A DNA stretch of 64,000 nt from an uncultured Blautia sp. (GCA_900543715.1 UQSX01000003.1:31704-95703); one strand, 5' to 3'; shown: positions 43,491 through 53,819, counted from the stretch's first letter. Numbers and translations are program-made. The notes: a model not told the origin generated them from the sequence alone.

Positions 43491-44222
43491 TTATTTATCC
43501 TCCTTGTTTTCCGGGCAAATGACGATCTGCCCTTCTTTTTCTAAAACAATAATTTCACTTTTATGGGCTTTGCCAATGGGCGTGGAAAGATATTTTTGAA
43601 TAACAGAGAAATCTTTCCAGAAGTGCATGGGAAAAGCGTATCTGGCTTTGGCGTTTTCCAGCATATAAGAAAATCCCTTATCATACCATTCTTCCTGTCT
43701 GGGGTCCAAGGGCAGGAAAGCGGCAAAAAGCTCCAGTCCTTTCAGTGGTTCGGTATACTTTTTGAAATTTGCCGTCATATTGTTGTTGTATTGCTTGGAT
43801 TCCCCAGGCCATACCCACCAGTTCAAATCTCCGGCGTGATAAATGTTCTTGCCCTCTGTGTGTATGAGAAAAGCCACGCCGCAGTCTGTGGAGCGCAGGG
43901 TTTTTATGGTCAGGGAACAGGATCCATTGTTCCAGGTCAGTGTGAGGCTTTCCTCCCCTTTCATGAAATGCAGACCGGATAAGTCTGTGCGGTCTCTCAT
44001 ATACCGTCTGGTGTCGGAGGAAAGAACATAATGGATTTCTTTAGGACCGGTGATCTGAAAAATTTCCGGATTAAAATGGTCCTGATGACGGTGGGAAACA
44101 AAGATAAAAAGAGGCTTATCTATAGCCAGTTTTGGTATCTTTCCCTCATAGTAATCAAACAGACAGCAGCAATGGGAAAATTCTGCCAGAAAGCCGCTGT
44201 GGCCGATGTAAGTTACTTTCAT
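43491..44222 (-). CDS. Metallo-beta-lactamase-fold hydrolase
   Basis: 243 residues. Metal motif H44-x-H46-x-D48-H49 (SHRHQDHF), then HAGDLNWW and FPMHFWKD. It resembles the UlaG-like branch of MBL proteins; no specific substrate can be named. AAGGAG precedes the ATG. Paired with the glyoxalase-like gene, which suggests thioester or aldehyde handling, though MBL and VOC proteins are both very general. Confidence 0.85.
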   Translation of the reverse strand: MKVTYIGHSGFLAEFSHCCCLFDYYEGKIPKLAIDKPLFIFVSHRHQDHFNPEIFQITGPKEIHYVLSSDTRRYMRDRTDLSGLHFMKGEESLTLTWNNGSCSLTIKTLRSTDCGVAFLIHTEGKNIYHAGDLNWWVWPGESKQYNNNMTANFKKYTEPLKGLELFAAFLPLDPRQEEWYDKGFSYMLENAKARYAFPMHFWKDFSVIQKYLSTPIGKAHKSEIIVLEKEGQIVICPENKEDK

Positions 44223-44251
44223 CTTTATTGTCTCCTTGAAGAGGCAGATTT

Positions 44252-45751
44252 TTAATGTTTTTTCTTTTTCCGGGATTTTTTTCGCTTTTTAGATCTGAGC
44301 GCCCGGCGGATCTTGATGATCAAAAGTATGATATAGAAAATAAATGCACCTGCCAGAAGTCCCAGAGCAGGATATTTCCAACTGGGAAGCTCCTGGAAGA
44401 CGGATACAGCTTCCAGAAAAAATCCATCCAGGGAATCATGATTTACAGAGGCAGAGGAGCTGTCAGAAGGCTCTTCTGTTTCTGTGGATACAGGCTGGCT
44501 GTCTGCAGCCTGCTGGCTTTGCCTCTGCTGCAGTTCATAGGTCTGGGCTGCTGTCAGGATCTCCTGGGAGGCTTCCTGGCTGGAACTGCTCAGAAGGGTA
44601 TCTCCATAGTAGAAGTCCAGGTTCAGTATATTATTTTCTATTTCCGCCTGGCAGGTAATATCCTGGGAGGGGTTTACGGGAACATCTGCAGAAGAATTTT
44701 CTACGGCAGCGTCCAGCAGTCCCTGTTCTTTCAGATAAGAAGCCAGGGAATCCGACTCAGCTAAGACCTCAGAAGACAGTTTTAGTTTTTCGAAATTATT
44801 GAAACCGTAATCCAGAAGATTTTTTGTGTCATTATAATATTCCGTAGTGCCTTTTAAAACAACACAGACAAGGCGCATGGAGTTCTTTTCTGCATAAGTC
44901 ACCAGGGTATTTCCGGCTTTTACCGTATATCCGTTTTTGCCTCCAAGGCATCCTTCATAGTAGTGCTCTCCGTTCTGGATCATCTGATGGTGGTTGTTGA
45001 TCCACCGCTCTTCCGCTGTGATATTGGTGGGCGGAATGATGTAGTATTGGGTTTTGACAATATTCCGGAAAGTTTCATTCTGAAATGCAGCCTGAGCGAT
45101 CAAGGCCATATCTCTTGCTGTAGTATAGTGGTCATCGGCATACAGCCCATTGGCGTTTACAAAATGGGTGTTTTTACACCCCAGATCCTGGGCTCTCTGG
45201 TTCATCATATCTACAAATGCCTGGACAGTTCCCCCGATATACTCGGCTACCCCGGAGGATACTTCATTGGCGGAGCCCAGAAGGATCCCGTAGAGACTTT
45301 CCTCCATAGATAAGGTCTCGCCCGGCTTAATACCGATATGAGTGCTTCCGGGTTCGATATTGTTTACTTCGTTGGTAAAGGTGATCTCTGTATCCAGAGG
45401 GACCTTTTCAATAGCCAGCATAGCTGTCATGATCTTTGTGATACTGGCAGGCGCCCGCTTTTCATCAATGCCCTTGGCGTACAGAATTTCTCCGGTGTCC
45501 AGGTCCATGACGATTCCTGTTTCTGCTATTATCTTTGGGCCCTGAGGCCAGCCGGCAATATTGTTGGATTGAATTTCCCATTCATAGCTTTCAGGCATGG
45601 CTGGCTCCTGAGCGGCTGGGGCGGTTTCTGTACTTTCCTGCACAGCCTGGGTGTTTTCAGCGGCCGCCAGCGGACTGACGGTCTGCATGTTTAAAGACAG
45701 AGCTGCAGCCAGGAGCAGAGCGGCGCCGGACTTTTTCTTTTTCGTTTTCAT
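44252..45751 (-). CDS. D-alanyl-D-alanine carboxypeptidase (S11, PBP5 type)
   Basis: 499 residues. Signal peptide (1-30), long linker rich in Ala/Gln/Glu, then the penicilloyl-serine transferase domain: S103-ITK106, S160-A-N162, and K272-N-G274 where most family members have KTG. A C-terminal transmembrane helix and a very basic tail anchor it at the membrane. It trims pentapeptide stems of peptidoglycan. It has its own promoter divergent from ileS. Confidence 0.92.
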   Translation of the reverse strand: MKTKKKKSGAALLLAAALSLNMQTVSPLAAAENTQAVQESTETAPAAQEPAMPESYEWEIQSNNIAGWPQGPKIIAETGIVMDLDTGEILYAKGIDEKRAPASITKIMTAMLAIEKVPLDTEITFTNEVNNIEPGSTHIGIKPGETLSMEESLYGILLGSANEVSSGVAEYIGGTVQAFVDMMNQRAQDLGCKNTHFVNANGLYADDHYTTARDMALIAQAAFQNETFRNIVKTQYYIIPPTNITAEERWINNHHQMIQNGEHYYEGCLGGKNGYTVKAGNTLVTYAEKNSMRLVCVVLKGTTEYYNDTKNLLDYGFNNFEKLKLSSEVLAESDSLASYLKEQGLLDAAVENSSADVPVNPSQDITCQAEIENNILNLDFYYGDTLLSSSSQEASQEILTAAQTYELQQRQSQQAADSQPVSTETEEPSDSSSASVNHDSLDGFFLEAVSVFQELPSWKYPALGLLAGAFIFYIILLIIKIRRALRSKKRKKSRKKKKH

Positions 45752-45832
45752 TTTTAATCGTATCCTCTTTTAACCAAATAAATAATATGGCTGTCCTCAG
45801 TGCTACACTGAGAGACGGTTTATCCTTGAACT

Positions 45833-45861
45833 ATTATATGCGATTTTGGGGTTTATAGCAA
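45833..45861 (-). promoter_or_regulatory. Promoter of the carboxypeptidase gene
   Basis: Minus strand TTGCTA (45861-45856), 17 bp, TATAAT (45838-45833). The leader includes a perfect CTCAGTG-TAG-CACTGAG hairpin. Confidence 0.7.
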
Positions 45862-45881
45862 TGAAATTGTTGCCGAAACCC

Positions 45882-45911
45882 TTGACAATATGCGGAAAAA
45901 CTCAGTATAAT
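45882..45911 (+). promoter_or_regulatory. ileS promoter
   Basis: TTGACA (45882-45887), 18 bp, TATAAT (45906-45911). Confidence 0.85.
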
Positions 45912-45934
45912 AATTCCGTACTTGACAAAAACAA

Positions 45935-46168
45935 AGATGGAGACAGTATTTAGCCAGTCCAAAGTTCCAGAGAGCCGGGGAGGGTGGAATCCCGGTGCGA
46001 GTAGGGGCCAAAGAAAATCACTCCGGAGTTGCCATCTGAATTTAAGTAGGAGAGGCCGGCTTCCCCACGTTACAGGGGACACATATAAAGGCGTATGCTT
46101 CGTATGATGTAAGAGGTGGTATAACGATAGCACAAGGCTTTCGTCCTGTTACAGGGCGGAAGCCTTTT
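45935..46168 (+). promoter_or_regulatory. T-box riboswitch (isoleucine type) controlling ileS
   Basis: Stem I is closed by AGATGG (45935-45940) with CCATCT (46032-46037); an ATC codon followed by A (46017-46019) sits in the expected specifier loop. The T-box sequence is AGAGGTGGTATAACG (about 46112-46126). The terminator AAGGCTTTCGTCCTGT / ACAGGGCGGAAGCCTT with T4 ends at 46168. Uncharged tRNA-Ile would favour the antiterminator. Confidence 0.9.
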
Positions 46169-46293
46169 CTGTATTCTGGAAGATGATAAAGGAGAATACG
46201 GAGACGTCTTTGACAATAGCAGTATGAACATGATGCAGAGGGCAAAAAACAGCTGACACTGGCATCATAAAAATTTCAGAGAGGAGAAACGCT

Positions 46294-49200
46294 ATGTATC
46301 AGAAAGTTACTACAGACCTCAACTTTGTAGAACGTGAGAAAGAAGTAGAGAAGTTCTGGAAAGACAATGACATTTTCAAAAAGAGCATGGAAAACCGTAA
46401 AGAAGGTCCTACCTATACCTTTTATGACGGACCGCCTACCGCCAATGGAAAACCTCATATCGGCCATGTGCTAACCCGTGTTATCAAGGACATGATCCCC
46501 AGATACCGGGCCATGAAAGGCTATATGGTTCCAAGAAAGGCCGGATGGGATACCCACGGACTGCCGGTAGAGCTGGAAGTGGAGAAGAAGCTGGGACTGG
46601 ATGGCAAAGAACAGATTGAGGAATATGGTCTGATCCCTTTTATAGACCAGTGTAAGGAAAGCGTCTGGAAATATAAAGGTATGTGGGAAGACTTTTCTTC
46701 CACTGTTGGTTTCTGGGCGGATATGGATAATCCTTATGTAACCTACCATGACGATTACATCGAATCCGAGTGGTGGGCCCTGAAAGAAATCTGGAACAAA
46801 GGACTTTTATATAAAGGCCACAAGATCGTGCCCTACTGTCCTCGCTGCGGTACCCCTCTGTCTGCACAGGAAGTGGCACAGGGATATAAAGATGTGAAAG
46901 AACGCTCCGCCATTGCCCGCTTTAAGGTAAAGGGAGAGGACGCTTATATCCTGGCATGGACCACAACTCCATGGACTCTGCCCTCTAACGTTGCCCTCTG
47001 CGTAAACCCTGATGAGGAATATGCAAAGGTTAAAGCAGCAGACGGATATACTTACTATATGGCAACTGCCCTTCTGGATACAGTTCTGGGCTCTCTGGAA
47101 AGAGAAGAGGGAACACCGGCCTATGAAGTTCTGGAAACTTATAAGGGAACAGACCTGGAATACAAAGAGTATGAGCCTTTGTATAACTTCAAAGAATTAA
47201 ACAAAAAAGCCTATTATGTAGTATGCGATACTTATGTAACTCTGACCGATGGTACCGGCGTAGTTCACATTGCTCCGGCTTTCGGTGAAGACGATAATAA
47301 AGTTGGAAAGAAATATGACCTTCCTGTACTGCAGCTGGTAGACGAAAAAGGTGAAATGACAGCAGAAACCCCCTGGGCCGGAACTTTCTGCAAAAAGGCA
47401 GATCCGGAAGTGCTGAAAGACCTGGAGGAAAGAGGTCTGCTCTTCTCAGCGCCGAAATTTGAGCACAGCTATCCTCACTGCTGGAGATGTGACACACCGC
47501 TTATCTACTATGCTAGAGAATCCTGGTTTATCAAGATGACTGCAGTCAAAGAGGACCTGATCCGGAATAACAACACCATCAACTGGATTCCGGAGAGCAT
47601 CGGAAAAGGCCGTTTCGGCGACTGGCTGGAAAATGTTCAGGACTGGGGAATCAGCAGAAACCGTTACTGGGGAACTCCTCTCAACGTATGGGAGTGCGAG
47701 TGCGGCCATATGGAATCCATCGGCAGCCGCCAGGAACTTTTTGAGAGAAGCGGTGACGAGAAAGCGAAAACTGTGGAGCTTCACCGTCCATATATCGATG
47801 AGATCACTATGAAGTGCCCGAAATGCGGCAAGACTATGCACAGAGTACCGGAAGTCATCGACTGCTGGTTTGACTCAGGGGCAATGCCATTTGCACAGCA
47901 CCATTATCCATTTGAAAATAAAGAGCTGTTTGAGCAGCAGTTCCCGGCAGATTTTATCTCCGAGGCTGTAGACCAGACAAGAGGATGGTTCTACTCTCTG
48001 CTGGCAGAATCTACCATTTTGTTTAATAAAGCTCCTTATAAAAATGTTATCGTTCTGGGACACGTTCAGGATGAGAACGGACAGAAGATGTCCAAATCCA
48101 AGGGAAATGCGGTGGATCCTTTTGAGGCCCTGGAAACATACGGAGCAGACGCTATCCGCTGGTATTTCTATGTAAACAGCGCTCCATGGCTGCCTAACCG
48201 TTTCCATGGAAAAGCCGTACAGGAAGGACAGAGAAAGTTTATGGGAACTCTGTGGAATACCTATGCTTTCTTCGTGCTGTATGCAAATATCGATGAATTT
48301 GATGCTACAAAATATACCTTGGATTATGAGAAACTGCCTGTAATGGACAAATGGCTTCTGTCCAAGCTGAATTCAGTGGTAAAAGCAGTAGATGAGGATT
48401 TAAATGCCTATAAGATCCCGGAAACAGCCAGAGCCCTTCAGGAATTTGTGGATGACATGAGCAACTGGTATGTAAGAAGAAGCCGTGAGCGTTTCTGGGC
48501 TAAAGGAATGGAGCAGGATAAGATCAATGCGTACATGACTCTTTACACTGCTCTTGTGACCCTCTGTAAGGCTGCAGCTCCTATGGTTCCATTTATGACA
48601 GAAGAAATCTATCAGAATCTGGTGAGAAGCGTTGACAAAGATGCGCCTGAGAGTATCCACCTGTGCAATTTCCCTGAAGTGAAGGAAGAGTGGATCGACA
48701 AGACTCTGGAAGAGAACATGGACAACCTGCTGAAGGTGGTAGTCATGGGCCGGGCATGCAGAAATGCAGCAAATATCAAGAATCGCCAGCCTATCGGAAA
48801 GATGTTCGTAAAAGCGCCTTTCACACTGGAAGACTTCTATAAAGAAATCATTGAAGACGAGCTGAATGTGAAAGAAATGACATTTACTGAGGATGTAAGA
48901 GACTTTACCACCTATACTTTTAAGCCTCAGTTAAAGACTGTAGGACCTAAGTACGGAAAGTTCCTGGGCGGTATTAAGAAAGCCCTGTCTGAACTGGACG
49001 GAAACCAGGCTATGGACGAATTAAAGGCAAATGGACAGCTAAAACTTGACATAAATGGACAGGAAATAGTATTATTAGACAGTGACCTGCTCATTGATAT
49101 GGCACAGACAGAGGGCTATGTCTCTGAATCAGACAATGATATTACTGTAGTGCTGGATACAAATCTGACTCCCGAACTGATCGAGGAGGGATTTGTCCGT

Positions 49201-49437
49201 GAGATCATCAGCAAGATCCAGACCATGCGTAAGGAAGCCGGCTTTGAGGTTACCGATAAGATCCGGGTTTCTCTGGAAGATAATCAGGTGATCGAAGGAA
49301 TCTTCCGTGTCCATGAAGCCCAGATCAAATCTGAGGTTCTGGCTGAAGAAGTTGTATACGGTCAGATGAGCGGTTATGCAAAAGACTGGAAAATAAATTC
49401 AGAAAACGTGAAATTAGGCGTTTGGAAACTTTCATAG
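46294..49437 (+). CDS. ileS: Isoleucyl-tRNA synthetase
   Basis: 1047 residues, class I. HIGH as NGKPHIGHVL, KMSKS as GQKMSKSKGN; editing domain with TTTPWTLPSN. Length and AGWDTHGLPVELEVEKKLG (in pieces) point to the type 2, eukaryote-like IleRS, which in other bacteria is naturally insensitive to mupirocin. Charges tRNA-Ile in the cytoplasm. AGAGAGGAG precedes the ATG. Controlled by the T-box upstream. Confidence 0.96.
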   Translation: MYQKVTTDLNFVEREKEVEKFWKDNDIFKKSMENRKEGPTYTFYDGPPTANGKPHIGHVLTRVIKDMIPRYRAMKGYMVPRKAGWDTHGLPVELEVEKKLGLDGKEQIEEYGLIPFIDQCKESVWKYKGMWEDFSSTVGFWADMDNPYVTYHDDYIESEWWALKEIWNKGLLYKGHKIVPYCPRCGTPLSAQEVAQGYKDVKERSAIARFKVKGEDAYILAWTTTPWTLPSNVALCVNPDEEYAKVKAADGYTYYMATALLDTVLGSLEREEGTPAYEVLETYKGTDLEYKEYEPLYNFKELNKKAYYVVCDTYVTLTDGTGVVHIAPAFGEDDNKVGKKYDLPVLQLVDEKGEMTAETPWAGTFCKKADPEVLKDLEERGLLFSAPKFEHSYPHCWRCDTPLIYYARESWFIKMTAVKEDLIRNNNTINWIPESIGKGRFGDWLENVQDWGISRNRYWGTPLNVWECECGHMESIGSRQELFERSGDEKAKTVELHRPYIDEITMKCPKCGKTMHRVPEVIDCWFDSGAMPFAQHHYPFENKELFEQQFPADFISEAVDQTRGWFYSLLAESTILFNKAPYKNVIVLGHVQDENGQKMSKSKGNAVDPFEALETYGADAIRWYFYVNSAPWLPNRFHGKAVQEGQRKFMGTLWNTYAFFVLYANIDEFDATKYTLDYEKLPVMDKWLLSKLNSVVKAVDEDLNAYKIPETARALQEFVDDMSNWYVRRSRERFWAKGMEQDKINAYMTLYTALVTLCKAAAPMVPFMTEEIYQNLVRSVDKDAPESIHLCNFPEVKEEWIDKTLEENMDNLLKVVVMGRACRNAANIKNRQPIGKMFVKAPFTLEDFYKEIIEDELNVKEMTFTEDVRDFTTYTFKPQLKTVGPKYGKFLGGIKKALSELDGNQAMDELKANGQLKLDINGQEIVLLDSDLLIDMAQTEGYVSESDNDITVVLDTNLTPELIEEGFVREIISKIQTMRKEAGFEVTDKIRVSLEDNQVIEGIFRVHEAQIKSEVLAEEVVYGQMSGYAKDWKINSENVKLGVWKLS

Positions 49438-49499
49438 GAAAAAGGGCTGTCGCGGGGAATTTTAATAGCTCTGGTTCTGCTATGCGGCAGCCTTTTTCC
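49437..49499 (+). terminator. Terminator after ileS
   Basis: GGAAAAAGGGCTGTCGC / GCGGCAGCCTTTTTCC around a 27-nt loop. Confidence 0.8.
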
Positions 49500-49554
49500 T
49501 GCAAAAAAGAAGGTTAGCAGTATTTGCCTTCATCATTCTGAAGGAGGAAAGGGA

Positions 49555-52017
49555 ATGTTAGACAATCAATTTAAGAAAGAGGAATTCAAGAAAAGCGTTA
49601 AAGAAAACGTAAAAATGCTCTACAGAAAGACCATTGAAGAGGCCACTCAGGAGCAGATTTTTCAGGCAGTATCTCTTGCTGTGAAGGACGTAATTATTGA
49701 TAACTGGCTGCTGACACAGAAACAGTACGAGAAGGACGACCCGAAGATTGTTTACTACTTATCCATGGAATTCCTTATGGGACGTGCGCTGGGAAATAAC
49801 CTGATCAACCTGTGCGCATATGACGAGGTAAAAGAAGCTTTAGACGAATTAGGATTTGACTTAAATGTAATAGAAGACCAGGAACCGGACCCGGCTCTTG
49901 GAAACGGCGGACTGGGACGTCTGGCCGCTTGTTTCCTGGACTCTCTGGCAACTCTGGGCTACTGTGCTTATGGCTGCGGTATCCGCTATCATTATGGTCT
50001 GTTCAAACAGAAAATTGAAGACGGTTACCAGGTAGAGGTTCCTGATAACTGGCTGAAAAACGGATACCCCTTTGAACTGCGCCGCCCGGAATACGCAAAA
50101 GAAGTAAAATTCGGCGGTTATGTAGACGTAGAATACGACTATGCAACTGGAAGAACTCATTTTGTGCAGAAAGGATATCAGTCTGTTCTGGCAGTTCCTT
50201 ATGATATGCCTATTGTGGGATATAATAATAAAATCGTAAATACCCTTCGTATCTGGGATGCGGAGCCTATTACAGACTTCCGTCTTGACCTTTTTGATAA
50301 GGGAGAATACCACAAAGCTGTAGAACAGGAAAACCTGGCTAAAAACATTGTGGAAGTGCTGTATCCGAATGACAACCATTATGCAGGAAAAGAGCTGCGT
50401 CTGAAACAGCAGTATTTCTTCATTTCCGCAAGTATCCAGGCTGCTATCGCTAAATTTAAGAAGGCCCACAGCAATCTCCATGATCTGCCTAAGAAAGTGA
50501 CCTTCCAGTTAAACGATACCCATCCTACCATGACAGTGGCCGAACTGATGCGTATCCTGGTTGATGAGGAGAACCTGTCCTGGGATGAGGCATGGGACAT
50601 CACTACCCATACCTGTGCATATACAAACCATACCATTATGGCAGAAGCTTTGGAAAAATGGCCTATTGAGCTGTTCTCTAAACTGCTTCCTCGTATTTAC
50701 CAGATCATTGAAGAAATCAACCGGAGATTTATTGAGGAGATCAAGGCAAAATATCCCGGAAATCAGGAAAAGATCCGCAAGATGGCCATTATCTATGACG
50801 GACAGGTGAAGATGGCTCATCTGGCTATCGCCGGCGGCTATTCTGTAAACGGTGTGGCTCAGCTGCACACAGAGATCCTGAAAAAGCAGGAGCTGAGAGA
50901 TTTCTATGAGATGTACCCGGAAAAATTCAATAACAAGACAAACGGTATCACACAGAGACGTTTCCTCCTTCATGCTAACCCGCTGCTGGCATCCTGGATC
51001 ACTGACCACATTGGGGACGGCTGGATCACAAATCTGCCGGAACTGTCTAAGCTGAAAGTTTATGCAGATGACAAGAGAGCTCAGCAGGAGTTCATGAACA
51101 TTAAATATCAGAATAAGGTGCGTCTGGCAAAATATATTCTGGAGCACAATGGAATCGAAGTAGATCCGAATTCTATTTTCGACGTACAGGTAAAGAGACT
51201 TCACGAGTACAAACGTCAGCTGATGAATATTCTTCATGTAATGTATCTGTATAACAAGATCAAAGAACATCCTGAAATGGACTTCTATCCGAGAACCTTT
51301 ATTTTCGGAGCTAAGGCAGCTGCAGGATATAAGAGAGCAAAACTGACCATTAAGCTGATCAACGCAGTGGCTGATGTGGTAAACAACGATCCTTCCATTA
51401 ACGGAAAGCTGAAAGTGGTATTTATTGAAAACTACCGTGTATCCAACGCAGAGATGATCTTTGCGGCAGCAGATGTTTCCGAGCAGATTTCTACAGCAAG
51501 TAAAGAAGCTTCCGGAACTGGTAATATGAAGTTCATGTTAAACGGGGCCCCGACACTGGGAACCATGGACGGTGCCAATGTGGAGATCGTAGAAGAAGTA
51601 GGAGCAGAAAATGCCTTTATCTTCGGATTGTCTGCCGATGAAGTTATCAATTATGAAAACAACGGCGGCTATGATCCAATGCAGTATTTTAACAACGACC
51701 CGGATATCCGGAACGTGCTGATGCAGCTGATCAATGGAACTTATTCTTATGGAGACTTCAATCTGTTCAGGGATATCTATGATTCTCTGCTGAATACCAA
51801 CAGCAGCGACAGAGCAGATACTTACTTTATCCTGGCAGACTTTAAGTCTTACGCCAAAGCTCAGGAAGAAGTGGAAAAGGCCTACAGAGATGAAGCAAGA
51901 TGGGCAAAGATGGCATTGCTGAATACAGCCTGTGCAGGCAAGTTCTCCTCTGACAGAACGATCCAGCAGTATGTAGATGAAATCTGGCACCTGGATAAGG
52001 TTGTCATCAGAAAATAA
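49555..52017 (+). CDS. glgP: Glycogen/alpha-glucan phosphorylase
   Basis: 820 residues. PLP-bearing lysine in KEASGTGNMKFMLNGA; GNGGLGRLAACFLDS and QLNDTHPTM are typical. It releases glucose-1-phosphate from glycogen or maltodextrin. AAGGAGG is 7 nt before the ATG. Single gene between two terminators. Confidence 0.96.
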   Translation: MLDNQFKKEEFKKSVKENVKMLYRKTIEEATQEQIFQAVSLAVKDVIIDNWLLTQKQYEKDDPKIVYYLSMEFLMGRALGNNLINLCAYDEVKEALDELGFDLNVIEDQEPDPALGNGGLGRLAACFLDSLATLGYCAYGCGIRYHYGLFKQKIEDGYQVEVPDNWLKNGYPFELRRPEYAKEVKFGGYVDVEYDYATGRTHFVQKGYQSVLAVPYDMPIVGYNNKIVNTLRIWDAEPITDFRLDLFDKGEYHKAVEQENLAKNIVEVLYPNDNHYAGKELRLKQQYFFISASIQAAIAKFKKAHSNLHDLPKKVTFQLNDTHPTMTVAELMRILVDEENLSWDEAWDITTHTCAYTNHTIMAEALEKWPIELFSKLLPRIYQIIEEINRRFIEEIKAKYPGNQEKIRKMAIIYDGQVKMAHLAIAGGYSVNGVAQLHTEILKKQELRDFYEMYPEKFNNKTNGITQRRFLLHANPLLASWITDHIGDGWITNLPELSKLKVYADDKRAQQEFMNIKYQNKVRLAKYILEHNGIEVDPNSIFDVQVKRLHEYKRQLMNILHVMYLYNKIKEHPEMDFYPRTFIFGAKAAAGYKRAKLTIKLINAVADVVNNDPSINGKLKVVFIENYRVSNAEMIFAAADVSEQISTASKEASGTGNMKFMLNGAPTLGTMDGANVEIVEEVGAENAFIFGLSADEVINYENNGGYDPMQYFNNDPDIRNVLMQLINGTYSYGDFNLFRDIYDSLLNTNSSDRADTYFILADFKSYAKAQEEVEKAYRDEARWAKMALLNTACAGKFSSDRTIQQYVDEIWHLDKVVIRK

Positions 52018-52048
52018 AAAGAAAATTTTGGGAAAGATTTCTCGTTTT

Positions 52049-52094
52049 AAGAGACTGTATTGTCCTGTAAAAAAGGGCGATACAGTCTCTTTTT
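52049..52094 (+). terminator. Terminator after glgP
   Basis: AAGAGACTGTATTGTCC / GGGCGATACAGTCTCTT, T5. Confidence 0.88.
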
Positions 52095-52137
52095 ACATAC
52101 ATTTCACAAGGCTTTAACCGAAGGAAGAAAATCCCTG

Positions 52138-52146
52138 TGCTATACT
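52138..52146 (+). promoter_or_regulatory. Extended -10 promoter of the lipoprotein operon
   Basis: TGCTATACT (TG-N-TATACT) with no good -35 at the usual distance. Confidence 0.45.
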
Positions 52147-52175
52147 TAAAGAAAAAAGGTAGAGGGAGGAAACAT

Positions 52176-53819
52176 ATGGAAGCAAGAAAAAGAAAAGGCA
52201 GAGCTGCACTTTCTCTGTTTTTGGCAGGAGTTCTCCTTCTGCTGTCAGGATGTGCCGGATCCGGCAGCCGGCAGCCCCAGGGAGATCCTTCAAAACAGCA
52301 GAGCTTTACTTCTTTTGGAGCCGGAGAAACCATCCGGATACTTTCCGGTTCAGAAAACCGGGAATTGGAAAATGTGCTGAAAAAGTGTGCGGAGGAAACA
52401 AAGATAAATATTGAGATCAGCTATCAGGGATCGGTAGATATTATGAGAGATCTGGAGGCCGGAGCAGAGGAATACGATGCTGTATGGCCGGCCAGCAGCC
52501 TTTGGATTTCTATGGGAGATCAGCAGCATCTGGTAAAACATACAGAATCGGTCTCGAATACACCAGTGGTTTTCGGAATCAGAAAAAGCCTGGCACAGGA
52601 ACTGGGATTTGTGGGACAGGAGGTTTCTGTAAAGGACATTTTAGCTGCTATACAGGAAGGGAAAATGTCCTTTTGCATGACCAGTGCAACCCAGTCCAAT
52701 TCCGGAGCCAGTGCGTATGTGGGTTTTTTGTATGCATTACTGGGAAAAGAGGATGCCATTACTTTGGCAGATTTGGAAAGTTCTCAGCTTCAGCAGGATA
52801 TGACCCGTCTTCTTTCTGGAATCGAGAGAAGTTCGGGAAGCTCTGAATGGCTTATGGATATGTTTCTGGAAGGGGATTACGATGCCATGGTCAATTATGA
52901 GTGCCTGGTGATCAGTACCAATCAGAAACTTGAATCGGAAGGAAAAGAGCCTCTTTATGTGGTATACCCTTATGACGGACTGAGCATTGCGGATTCTCCT
53001 TTAGGCTATGTGGATCACGGGGAAAAGGGGAAAGAGGAAGCTTTTCTGAAGGTTCAGGAATACCTGCTTTCTGACAGCGTACAAAATGAAATCCAGCGTA
53101 CCGGAAGACGTACCGGCTATGCAGGGGTAAAGGAAGAAAATAAAGATATCTTTAAGTCAGAGTGGGGGATCGATACAGAGCGGATTCTTTCTACCATTAC
53201 TATGCCTTCATCAGAAGTGCTGACCCAGGCATTGAACCTTTATCAGAGTAAGCTTAGAAAACCCTCTCTTACGGTTTATTGTCTGGATTTTTCAGGAAGC
53301 ATGATAGGTGAGGGCAATGATCAGCTGGTACAGGCCATGGCACAAGTGCTTCTCCAGGAGAATGCAGAAAAGAATTTCCTCCAGGCAGGGGAACGAGATG
53401 TGAACCTTGTGATCACCTTTGATAATGGAGTCATTCATACTTACGAAGCAAAAGATGCATCCCCTCAGAGTCTGGAGAACCTGTATAAAGCTGTGGAGGA
53501 GGAGCGGCCAGGAGGCGGAACAGATATTTATCTTCCGGCTATAGAGGCTTTGCGGGAGATGAGAGAAAACTATGATCTTACCCAGTATACGCCGGCAGTA
53601 ATTTTAATGACGGACGGTAAGTCTAACGGAAATATGGATTTTGGAGATTTCCAGGACTTTTACCTGCAGGAGCAAATGGATGTTCCTGTATTTTCCATTA
53701 TGTTCGGCCAGGCTCAGGAGAGCCAGTTAGACGAACTGGCCGATCTGACTAACGCCAGAGTTTTTGACGGACGGGAAGATCTGATCGGGGCCTTCAGAAG
53801 TGTAAAGGGGTATAACTGA
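52176..53819 (+). CDS. Lipoprotein with solute-binding and VWA domains
   Basis: 547 residues. Lipoprotein signal with lipobox LLSGC (Cys26). Residues ~45-340 have the periplasmic-binding-protein fold (GETIRILSGSENRELENVL, DAVWPASSLW). Residues ~365-545 are a von Willebrand A domain with MIDAS D371-F-S373-G-S375, the Thr of GGGTDIYLPA and the Asp of LMTDGKSNG. The ATG at 52176 follows AGGGAGG. It would sit on the outer face of the membrane and bind a metal-dependent partner. It overlaps the XpaC-like gene (TGATG). Function unknown to me. Confidence 0.8.
   Translation: MEARKRKGRAALSLFLAGVLLLLSGCAGSGSRQPQGDPSKQQSFTSFGAGETIRILSGSENRELENVLKKCAEETKINIEISYQGSVDIMRDLEAGAEEYDAVWPASSLWISMGDQQHLVKHTESVSNTPVVFGIRKSLAQELGFVGQEVSVKDILAAIQEGKMSFCMTSATQSNSGASAYVGFLYALLGKEDAITLADLESSQLQQDMTRLLSGIERSSGSSEWLMDMFLEGDYDAMVNYECLVISTNQKLESEGKEPLYVVYPYDGLSIADSPLGYVDHGEKGKEEAFLKVQEYLLSDSVQNEIQRTGRRTGYAGVKEENKDIFKSEWGIDTERILSTITMPSSEVLTQALNLYQSKLRKPSLTVYCLDFSGSMIGEGNDQLVQAMAQVLLQENAEKNFLQAGERDVNLVITFDNGVIHTYEAKDASPQSLENLYKAVEEERPGGGTDIYLPAIEALREMRENYDLTQYTPAVILMTDGKSNGNMDFGDFQDFYLQEQMDVPVFSIMFGQAQESQLDELADLTNARVFDGREDLIGAFRSVKGYN

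Noticed and set aside
46083..46096. Another AAAGGC hexaloop (CATAT-AAAGGC-GTATG) inside the ileS T-box
   Set aside because: It lies in the T-box region rather than in the 5' arm of a terminator, so it is probably chance. It is a warning that single hexaloops can occur at random.
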